Source of the DNA: Methyloligella sp.
GTDB lineage: Bacteria > Pseudomonadota > Alphaproteobacteria > Rhizobiales > HXMU1428-3
Assembly: GCA_021604645.1 (NCBI GenBank)
Contig: BQJJ01000017.1
Span: forward strand, 1 to 46,363
Reading direction: 5' to 3'
Length of the DNA stretch: 46,363 nucleotides
Below are positions 41,101 to 46,363 of the stretch, in pieces. Below the pieces are notes generated by a model that ran no database searches, was not told the DNA's origin, and saw only the letters and a program-made list of their open reading frames with translations. The position numbers were made by a program, and so were the translations under genes. Every line of letters starts with the position of its first letter. The stretch's first letter is position 1.

Positions 41101-41342
41101 TAATCAAGGCCGGGTAATCCACCTAACGCGGTTTCAATCGGAAAGGTTATACGTTGTTCAACCTCAAGGGGGGCGTAGCCTGGAGCATTTGAGTTAATCT
41201 GCACCTGCACGTTTGTAATATCTGGCACTGCATCAATGGGCAGTTTAAGAAAGTTATAAATGCCAAAAGCCGCAACACTTATGGCAATAAACATAACCAG
41301 AATGCGTTGGGTAATAGAGAATGATATAATTTGATGTATCAA
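38154..41342 (-). CDS. czcA: Heavy-metal RND pump, CzcA/CnrA type
   Basis: This 1062-residue inner-membrane proton antiporter exports divalent metals from periplasm or cytoplasm through the CzcB/CzcC channel. The motif DFGIIIDGAIIVVEN in helix 4, with its Asp and Glu proton-relay residues, marks the Zn/Co/Cd/Ni type and not the Cu/Ag CusA type. Twelve membrane helices and two large periplasmic loops (QVQINSNAPGYAPLEVEQR at the start of the first) are in place. The start is TTG at 41342, eight bases after AAGGA. Specificity between Zn, Co, Ni and Cd cannot be read. Confidence 0.92.
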   Translation of the reverse strand: MIHQIISFSITQRILVMFIAISVAAFGIYNFLKLPIDAVPDITNVQVQINSNAPGYAPLEVEQRITFPIETALGGLPGLDYTRSLSRYGLSQVTVVFKDGTDIYFARQLVNERIQQARDKLPNGIDVEMGPISTGLGEIYFYTVESKPGTRNEDGSLVTPTDLRTLHDWVIRPQLLTVSGVVEVNAIGGFTKQYHILPDPEKLNSFKISLNALMDAISKNNNNVGAGYIERNGEQYLVRSPGQVGGIEDLLNIPVGTHGGTPVHVRDVAEVAIGKELRTGAGTYNGDEVVLSTAVMLLGENSRAVADRIHSKLSEIRKSLPEGIFLRTVYNRTDLVNKTIHTVEKNLLEGALLVIIILFLFLGNFRAALIAAIMIPLSMLFAISGMVEYKISANLMSLGAIDFGIIIDGAIIVVENCLRLIAEEQHKRGKLLSLQERFSTVKEATLQVITPSLFGSFIIMVVYLPILTLTGVEGKMFTPMALTVVLALTGAMIFSITFVPAAIALFITGEVAEKENLIVRKARHLYDPILKISLNNKSVVLTATACLLILSGLMATKLGSEFIPRLDEGDVAIQSLRGPGTSLTQSVKMQDMLEKRLIKIPEVKEVFSRIGTAEVATDPMPPSISDGYVMLKPKSEWPDKSKSKAQVVKEIQSASNEIPGSNYEISQPIQLRFNELIAGVRADIAVKVFGDDLDKLLATGNQIADQLRGVPGAADVNVERISGLPFLTIKPDRAKLARFGLSVMDVQENIQIAIGGKSAGALFEKDKRFDIVVRLAENLRTDIDTIRTLPIPLPPETSDKDTAVVSAFYANSTNKMARMILLEDIADISLAPGPNQVSRENSKRRIVISANVRGRDMGSFVQDAQALIDKNVKLPSGYWITWGGQFEQLISASKRLAVVVPVALALIFLLLFTSLGTIKDSAVVFTGVPLALTGGVAALALRGIPLSISAGIGFIALSGVAVLNGLVIISFINSLRSEGMSLDEAIIEGARKRLRPVLMTALVASLGFVPMALATGAGAEVQRPLATVVIGGIISSTLLTLLVLPVLYGLVHRKEISQTNKT

Positions 41343-41353
41343 TTTGTTATTCC

Positions 41354-42466
41354 TTAATGCGAATGTGCGGCCATGCTTTTAGATAGCTCAGCTTTCAGCA
41401 TAAAACTGTTGTCAGAGACATAACGTTGATTAGGGAGCACACCGAAATAAATCTCTATGTAATTCTCATCACTAGGTCCTAACTCGACATTCTTAGGAAT
41501 AAATTTGCTACCATCCTTCGTTTGTTCCTCTATAAAAACAACAGGCTTTCCTTCAATATATTGCACCGCATTTTTACGCACGGCGACAAAAGCCTTTTGT
41601 TCAGCTAAAAGCGCTTGTCCGGTAACAAATAATCCGGGTCGCAAGTTGCCATTTGAATTATCAACCACAGCTCTTGCAAGCATGCTTTGAGTATCACTGA
41701 CCCCAATTGGCGAAATATATTCAATCTTTGCCTTGGCAGTTGGGCCAAGGGATAGCATTGAAATTTCAACATCTTGATTGATTTTTAATTTCTTAAAATC
41801 TCTTGGATAAACTCTAAAATCGACCCATACAGAACGGAGATCTGCTATGATCATTAATTTATCATTGAGATCAACATGCTCACCTAAACTCACACGTCGA
41901 TTTATGATGGTACCAGCCATCGAAGAAGTGATTGTATATTGTTTTAGGCTCTGATCACTTTCAATAGTGAGAAGGACATCACCTACTTCAACTCTACTCC
42001 CAAGACGTTTATTTATCTTTTTAACAACACCAGGATAACGTGGACTAACATTCACAATCGTTTCTTCATTTGGCGTGATAATGCCGTTAAGCAATAATTT
42101 TTGTTTCAAGGCAACTGAGCCCGCTGTTTCAATAGTAAGACTGGCATTTTTGAGTTTGGTTTTATCAAGCAAAACCGCTTCACCCATTTCGCCGTTTCCA
42201 TGATCATCATGGCCGGGAGATTTGTTTACTTCTTTATGATCACTGTGGCCTTCATTGTCTTTATGACCTGAATGGTCACTATGTTCTTCAGTAATAGCAG
42301 ATTGAGTGCTTTCTGCTGAATTTATAAATAATGCAAGCATAGCTGTAGCGCCAATGATGCTACATATCACAATGAACTGCAGTGAAGTCTTGATAACTTT
42401 TTTAAAAGTTGTTGATGTATCTGCTGTTTCTCTTTTAGAGCCAGAGTTTTCAGATGGATTTTTCAT
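41354..42466 (-). CDS. czcB: Membrane fusion protein of the RND pump
   Basis: This 370-residue adaptor has one N-terminal membrane helix (about residues 31-50), a His-rich insert (EEHSDHSGHKDNEGHSDH), a barrel-sandwich lipoyl half-motif (PRYPGVVKKINKRLGSRVEVGDVLLTI, read as two pieces) and the beta-barrel with WVDFRVYPRDF. It joins CzcA to CzcC. It is followed after 11 bases by the pump gene. The His-rich insert could capture divalent metal. Confidence 0.88.
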   Translation of the reverse strand: MKNPSENSGSKRETADTSTTFKKVIKTSLQFIVICSIIGATAMLALFINSAESTQSAITEEHSDHSGHKDNEGHSDHKEVNKSPGHDDHGNGEMGEAVLLDKTKLKNASLTIETAGSVALKQKLLLNGIITPNEETIVNVSPRYPGVVKKINKRLGSRVEVGDVLLTIESDQSLKQYTITSSMAGTIINRRVSLGEHVDLNDKLMIIADLRSVWVDFRVYPRDFKKLKINQDVEISMLSLGPTAKAKIEYISPIGVSDTQSMLARAVVDNSNGNLRPGLFVTGQALLAEQKAFVAVRKNAVQYIEGKPVVFIEEQTKDGSKFIPKNVELGPSDENYIEIYFGVLPNQRYVSDNSFMLKAELSKSMAAHSH

Positions 42467-42478
42467 TACTAAAACTTT

Positions 42479-43774
42479 CTACCTTTTACGCACAGGGCCA
42501 GTGAATGGATCAATGCCGGATAACAAACGGAGTTGCATGGCAGTAACCTGGCAATTCACTTGAGATTGAATTTGGACTGATTGTGATTTTGTTAAATCTG
42601 AAATTGCATCAAGAAGAGCTACCACGGTATATCGCCCGCCAAAATAACCTTCTTTAATTGTTGTAACTGATTTTTTAGCTTTTGGAACAATTGAAGATGC
42701 GTATCGTCTTGCCCGATGGCATTCACGATGTAAATTGCCATAGCTGGCTGTTACTTGCTGTTTTAAGCGCCGCATTTCCTCAGAGCGTTCAAGGCTGGAT
42801 TTATTAATACGTTCGGCTGCAGCATCTATATTTCCACGGTTCCTATCGTAAATTGGTAAAGGGATAGAACCTTGAGCAACTATGGCCATATCATCAGCTT
42901 CTTCAGACCATCGCACGCCAAGTCCTAGAGTGAGGTCTGGAATAGCTTGTGATTGCTGAAGTTCGAGTTCAGAAATGCGGGCTCTTTTAATAAAATCCCA
43001 TTGTTTAATTCTTGGGTGGAATTTTAAATTGGAGATAATTTTATCTATAGGAATGGCTTCGCGGCGTTGCAGTTTTATTTGACCTGACGCACGAATATTT
43101 GGTTGTAATAAACCATTCCAGTTGGAAGCCAGTTGACGGCGTGTTGTATGGAGTTTAATTTCAGCTGATTCTAAAGCTACATAAGATTCCTCAGCCGCAA
43201 TTTCACCCCGAACCAAGTCCACTTCAGGAGAACCACCAGCTTCAACACGTTTTTTTATAGGCCGTAAAAGATTGATAAATTCTTTCTTTTGAGTCCTTAA
43301 AAGATCAACCTCTCTTTGAGCACCCAGAACCCTGACAAAATCTACGCCTGTTTGGAAAACAACAGCTTGACGGGCTGATTGAATCACAGCTGAAGCCACA
43401 TCTTCTTTAGCTGCACCTGAATTTAGACGAGCTTGTTTTTTACCTCCCAACTCAAATTTTTGAGAGAGAGAAAAGGTAAGTTCACTTTTCTCAAATCCGC
43501 TAAATTCTCCAGATCCAAGAAAATTCTCAACTTCTACACCCAGCTCAGGATTTGGAGAGCGCCCAGCTTGATAAGTCTCAGCTTGTTTTGCGATAAGTTC
43601 AGAACGTTTTAATTTTATACGAGGATCATTTTCTAATGCTTTCTTAATGGCTTGATTGAGTGTTATTTCAGCGCCGATAGATTGAGTTATAATTCCTAAA
43701 TTAAGACTCAATGCTGCAATGATGATCAAGGAATAATGAAACACATAGAAAGAATGTTTTTTTAAATTTGACAT
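42479..43774 (-). CDS. czcC: Outer-membrane channel of the RND pump
   Basis: This 431-residue TolC-family protein has a signal peptide ending near QSIGAE, the segment ITLNQAIKKALENDPRIKLK, and GGSPEVDLVRGE in the second helical repeat, as in CzcC/CnrC. It is the first gene of the czcCBA-type operon. The ATG at 43774 opens the signal peptide. An ATG at 43846 would add 24 residues with no ribosome site. No ECF-type promoter like those at 28731 and 35380 is visible upstream. Confidence 0.87.
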   Translation of the reverse strand: MSNLKKHSFYVFHYSLIIIAALSLNLGIITQSIGAEITLNQAIKKALENDPRIKLKRSELIAKQAETYQAGRSPNPELGVEVENFLGSGEFSGFEKSELTFSLSQKFELGGKKQARLNSGAAKEDVASAVIQSARQAVVFQTGVDFVRVLGAQREVDLLRTQKKEFINLLRPIKKRVEAGGSPEVDLVRGEIAAEESYVALESAEIKLHTTRRQLASNWNGLLQPNIRASGQIKLQRREAIPIDKIISNLKFHPRIKQWDFIKRARISELELQQSQAIPDLTLGLGVRWSEEADDMAIVAQGSIPLPIYDRNRGNIDAAAERINKSSLERSEEMRRLKQQVTASYGNLHRECHRARRYASSIVPKAKKSVTTIKEGYFGGRYTVVALLDAISDLTKSQSVQIQSQVNCQVTAMQLRLLSGIDPFTGPVRKR

Positions 43775-43941
43775 AATAACTGCCCGTTTTATTTGAATAA
43801 ATTCAACAAAACTGAAAATTTGGTATATCAAAATATGGCGAGGCATTCAGCTATAGAAAAATAGATTTTCTTAAGCTGTCACAACCATGCAACGCACATT
43901 ATTTTGCTAACTAATATGAATTTTCAGAGGATTTAATTAAA

Positions 43942-44289
43942 TTATCCAAAAAGCCGGGGGGGCTTTTTAATAGATTCAGCTGACCTGCCATTAAAAACAT
44001 CAGCATAGCTGTAATGTTTAGTCGATCTAACCAATCTCTCATTTGTTAATTGGTTGTCTCCAACATAAAGATGGTAAAACACATGGCATGTTTCACAATG
44101 AATATTTTCTGATTGTTCACCTTCGTGTTTATCATCAATTTCATATACCGCTTGGGCAATTGTAGAAACTGTAATATCAGAAATATTGTAAGAATTATTA
44201 CTAATTTGATCTTCATGAAAAACAGGAAAAATTGTAGCGACAAGCATTCCAGTAATAACCATCAGTGATAATAGTTTTTGCTTTGTCAC
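43942..44289 (-). CDS. Small exported protein with His/Cys segment, unknown
   Basis: This protein of about 115 residues has an N-terminal hydrophobic segment (LLSLMVITGMLVATIFPV), then CETCHVFYHLYVGD, with a CxxCH sequence that could bind a metal or, less likely, heme. The end is basic (IKKPPRLFG). It is similar in layout to the protein at 33052-33486. The start is uncertain: GTG at 44289 is my choice, TTG at 44379 adds 30 residues, and neither has a good ribosome site. Confidence 0.5.
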   Translation of the reverse strand: MTKQKLLSLMVITGMLVATIFPVFHEDQISNNSYNISDITVSTIAQAVYEIDDKHEGEQSENIHCETCHVFYHLYVGDNQLTNERLVRSTKHYSYADVFNGRSAESIKKPPRLFG

Positions 44290-44673
44290 AACAATTAAGT
44301 CCAATATATAAAATAATAATAACTCATAACCATTTTGGTCGAATCGTGTTACCGTCTCATAAATAACTATAAATATCAAGAAAAGATTATCAATTTTTTG
44401 TTATAAATTAGAAAACTTGAGATCTATACAAATCATATATAGAGGATACATTGACTTAAAATTTATTATTAATGCCAATGAATTAACATAAAACACCATG
44501 CCCACTCAAGGCACAAATCGGACTATATTTGACAAAGAAATAGTCCCATTGTTGTACCAGCTAACGTTAATTGATATTTTTTAGCATTAAATAGAAAATA
44601 TTTAGCGGGTTAATAACTTTTGGTGCGCAGAGGAAGATACAAAATCCCGCCCACTGATCCTTAGTTTGTTTTC
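44290..44673. other. Gene-free stretch before the integrase stop
   Basis: These 380 bp are AT-rich and without a gene. A small inverted repeat GGACTAT/ATAGTCC lies at 44520-44546. It could end integrase transcription, but lacks a T run. Confidence 0.4.
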
Positions 44674-45822
44674 TTAAATATTTTTCATTGTATCTTTAAT
44701 TAAACCTCCCACTGTTTCATTTAGTTCCTTAATAGGATTATTAGCTATGTGGGTATAACGTTCAGTGGTCGTAGATTTCTTGTGCCCTAATAATTTTCCT
44801 ATATGTAATAAGGAAGCGCCGCTTTCAGCTGCGATAGAGGCGAATGAATGACGGATATCATGTATTCGAAAATCATCTAAGTTTGCAGCTTTTCTCACTA
44901 TATCCCAAGGTTTAAAGATGTTGACCATCGGTTCTCCGTGAACTTTTCCTACTATCACATATGGGTTGCTAATTTGCCTGGGTACTATTTCTAGCACCTT
45001 TATTGTTGGTTCATTCAGATTGATAACCCTGGCACCAGTTTTAGAGTCAGGTAATCTGATGACTTGTTTTTCATAATCAATATATGCCCATTTTAAAGTA
45101 AGGATCTCACCACGCCTGGCACCGGTGAGAATGAGTAAGCGAATGGCAGCGGCGGCATAGGTTGAGATTTTGCCTGTGTTCTCAGCTTCGTTTAAGGCTT
45201 TCCCTAACCGATTTAGTTCTTCTTTAGAGAGATAGCGTTCCCGTTTGTTTTCAGTGAATTTCTTCATGCCTTTACATGGATTGCTATTTTGTTCTCGATA
45301 GCCAAACTCTTCAGCCCAACTCATTATGATTGAGAGCACCGCCAAAGCCATATTTGCACGCCGTGGTGTCTGAGCAAATTTGTGATGAAACCTTGTCACA
45401 TCAGCCCGGGTGATCTCAGCAATTTCCAATTTGCCTAATGTAGGTAGGATTTGTCTTTCCAGAAGCGAGGTGTAGTCCTTTCTAGTGCGTGGTTTGATAT
45501 TTGGATAGTGGGCGAGTTTAAAAGGCTCTGCTAACTTGAATAAGGTTGGAAACTCTTGCTTTTTCTGATCAATAGCTGATGGATCCAGCTTGTAGGCCAT
45601 TGCCTGTTTGCGGGCAGTGTCCGGAGTGTAAGGGCTGTGCTGGCCGATTGTTATCCAACGCTGTTTGCCTCTAATCCTAGTCTTTAGAAAATAGCTAGCC
45701 GTATGTTTTTGTCGGCGTGCGCCAAAACCTTTTAACTCGGTGTCCCAGACACAATCTCCACTTTGAAGTCGCTCAATAACTGTCTTTGTAATGCGTGCGT
45801 GAAAACTATTTTTACCGTTCAT
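44674..45822 (-). CDS. int: Tyrosine integrase (P4-like)
   Basis: This 382-residue recombinase integrates and excises the element at the tRNA gene. The catalytic set is visible: Arg in TGARRGEIL, His and Arg in HDIRHSFAS, His in LLGHKKSTTTERYTH and the nucleophile Tyr in the same segment. The N-terminal DUF4102-like arm domain (DTELKGFGARRQKHTASYFL) matches P4-type integrases. CAGGAG precedes the ATG. It faces into the element from the right end, and its upstream region holds the arm-type repeat. Confidence 0.93.
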   Translation of the reverse strand: MNGKNSFHARITKTVIERLQSGDCVWDTELKGFGARRQKHTASYFLKTRIRGKQRWITIGQHSPYTPDTARKQAMAYKLDPSAIDQKKQEFPTLFKLAEPFKLAHYPNIKPRTRKDYTSLLERQILPTLGKLEIAEITRADVTRFHHKFAQTPRRANMALAVLSIIMSWAEEFGYREQNSNPCKGMKKFTENKRERYLSKEELNRLGKALNEAENTGKISTYAAAAIRLLILTGARRGEILTLKWAYIDYEKQVIRLPDSKTGARVINLNEPTIKVLEIVPRQISNPYVIVGKVHGEPMVNIFKPWDIVRKAANLDDFRIHDIRHSFASIAAESGASLLHIGKLLGHKKSTTTERYTHIANNPIKELNETVGGLIKDTMKNI

Positions 45823-45860
45823 GTCCGTACTCCTGTAGATACCAATCAGAGTACCTGAAT

Positions 45861-45882
45861 AGCTACCTGAGAGCTACCACAA
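45861..45882 (+). repeat. Integrase arm-site-like repeat, right end
   Basis: This is an exact copy of the 22 bases at 190-211. It lies between the integrase start (45822) and attR, where the integrase promoter must be, so integrase binding here could also repress its own gene. A further partial unit (GTACCTGA) precedes it at about 45851. Confidence 0.6.
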
Positions 45883-45981
45883 GGCCTCATATTCAAGCGT
45901 AATATTGATTAGGCATGCCGTTAAGATGTTGTAAAAAAGAAGGTATTTCAAGGTGTTTAGTAATGATGGAAAGTTAGGAAC

Positions 45982-46033
45982 GCGGAATCATAATCCGCGT
46001 GTCGGGGGTTCAAGTCCCTCCTCCGCTACCAAT
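45982..46033 (+). repeat. attR core (displaced original tRNA 3' end)
   Basis: This is a direct repeat of 92-143 lacking the 5' half of the tRNA (no acceptor 5' strand or D arm), so it is a remnant and not a gene. It marks the right end of the element, 159 bp beyond the integrase start codon. It reads CTCCGCT where the left copy reads TCCCGCT. Confidence 0.88.
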
Positions 46034-46083
46034 TATTTAGATAACCTCTTGTAAATAAAGGGGTTATTTTTTTGTCTTAATAC

Positions 46084-46107
46084 AGCCCCACATTTAGCCC
46101 CACATTT
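46084..46107 (+). repeat. Tandem 12-bp repeat outside the right end
   Basis: AGCCCCACATTT occurs twice in tandem, 51 bp after attR. Sequences of this kind (TGTGGGG spaced by one turn) are typical arm sites of other P4-type integrases, so the flank may belong to a second element, or its remnant, at the same tRNA. Confidence 0.45.
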
Positions 46108-46153
46108 AGGTTATCCTTAAGATCGAGGAAACAGATGAATACACCCGTAAACA

Positions 46154-46283
46154 GGGAGCATGCGGTAGTGCTGACTGAGGGAGTGACTGAGGGCTAAGTA
46201 AGCTTATTAGGCGTAGCGCAGCGGAGCGTAATAAGCGTTAGCCCGAAGGAACGAGCGAAGGAGAGTGCTAAAAGCATGCTCCC
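46154..46283. repeat. 130-bp palindromic structure in the right flank
   Basis: GGGAGCATGC/GCATGCTCCC (46154/46274), GGGCTAA/TTAGCCC (46191/46238) and GCTTATTA/TAATAAGC (46202/46229) nest in order into a long imperfect hairpin. No gene is seen from 46034 to the end of the window. It resembles a dispersed palindromic repeat of the host chromosome. Confidence 0.6.
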
Positions 46284-46363
46284 GGCATTATAGCTCGATC
46301 ATCTGCATGCCTGACGACAATCCCTACCACGAATAGAAATTAATGGTTAGATGTGGACTTTAT

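Larger units (their letters stand above)
92..46033. mobile_element. Integrated mobilisable element in a tRNA(CAT) gene
   Basis: The element is bounded by 52-bp direct repeats of the tRNA 3' half (92-143 and 45982-46033, two mismatches). A tyrosine integrase is the last gene before the right repeat. Inside are parA/RHH/repA with iterons, a MobA/MobL relaxase with VirD4-like ATPase, a Rep_1 initiator with FtsK-like ATPase, CBASS, ardA/ardC and two metal-resistance islands. No VirB/Tra mating-pair genes are present, so I class it as mobilisable rather than self-transmissible. Family knowledge supports tRNA 3'-end targeting by P4-type integrases. That the circular form replicates is inference. 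Confidence 0.9.

Noticed and set aside
38154-41342. CusA-type Cu/Ag pump
   Set aside because: The helix-4 motif is DFGIIIDGA...VEN, typical for divalent-metal pumps. The Cu/Ag type has a different motif here.
43942-44289. Cytochrome c because of CETCH
   Set aside because: Only an isolated CxxCH in a short protein, with no cytochrome fold or axial Met context. Metal binding is more likely.
92-46033. Self-transmissible ICE
   Set aside because: No VirB4 ATPase, pilus or channel genes are seen on either strand. Only relaxase and coupling-type ATPases are present.
1-46363. CRISPR array
   Set aside because: No regularly spaced repeat series of that kind occurs. The only direct repeat arrays are the four iterons with uneven spacing and short operator-like repeats.

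Overview
The window holds one complete integrated mobile element of about 46 kb in a tRNA gene with CAT anticodon, most likely in an alphaproteobacterium. The host assignment rests on the tRNA sequence, on a cro/C1-type repressor of the form common in that class (its second helix reads TFQQIQKYENG), on the RepA and MobA/MobL family types, and on a short inverted GCAAAA/TTTTGC repeat of a kind I associate with Rhizobiales intergenic DNA. The genus cannot be told. By eye the DNA is AT-rich throughout. The left boundary is the intact tRNA (65-141). The right boundary is a second copy of the tRNA 3' half (45982-46033), next to a tyrosine integrase (44674-45822).

Layout. (1) 0.2-2.9 kb is a plasmid-type maintenance block: ParA, a small ribbon-helix-helix partner, RepA and four iterons, so the excised element probably replicates and partitions like a plasmid. 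(2) 3.2-4.5 kb is a P-loop ATPase of unknown role. (3) 4.5-9.4 kb is a mobilisation block with a MobA/MobL relaxase, a Fic protein and a VirD4/TraG coupling ATPase. No type IV secretion genes are present, so transfer would need a helper. (4) 9.7-13.9 kb is a complete short type II CBASS anti-phage operon (CD-NTase, E2-like Cap2, HNH-SAVED Cap5). It is divergent from a CapH repressor/CapP protease pair, and both promoters and their operators can be read. (5) 14.2-22.6 kb is a second, unrelated replication/transfer block: an excisionase-like protein, a Rep_1 rolling-circle initiator, a small candidate ssDNA-binding protein, an FtsK/TcpA-like translocase, ArdA and ArdC. Large extended hairpins sit directly in front of ardA, ardC and a new 46-residue membrane peptide.

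(6) 22.9-33.5 kb is a copper island: P-type Cu ATPase, APC permease, a new Cys-rich 58-residue protein, an ICMT-like membrane protein, a DUF2933 protein, a Met-rich periplasmic protein, a cupredoxin, cytochrome c, multicopper oxidase, a TolC-like lipoprotein and small accessory proteins. Two CueR/HmrR-type promoters with 19-bp spacers are present, but no MerR-family regulator. (7) 33.6-43.8 kb is a divalent-metal island: a CnrY-X-H-like anti-sigma/sensor/ECF-sigma cassette, an IS1182-like element with a nonsense codon in its transposase, two paralogous small secreted proteins (one frameshifted), a His-rich periplasmic protein and a CzcCBA-type RND pump. Two promoters share TGAGGG-N16-CGTATTA and probably belong to the sigma factor.

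Together this is a mobilisable, plasmid-like integrative element. It protects its host from metals and phages, carries two anti-restriction proteins for entry, and has two independent sets of initiator plus coupling ATPase. Right of 46033 is flanking DNA with no gene, only a tandem 12-bp repeat and a long palindrome.
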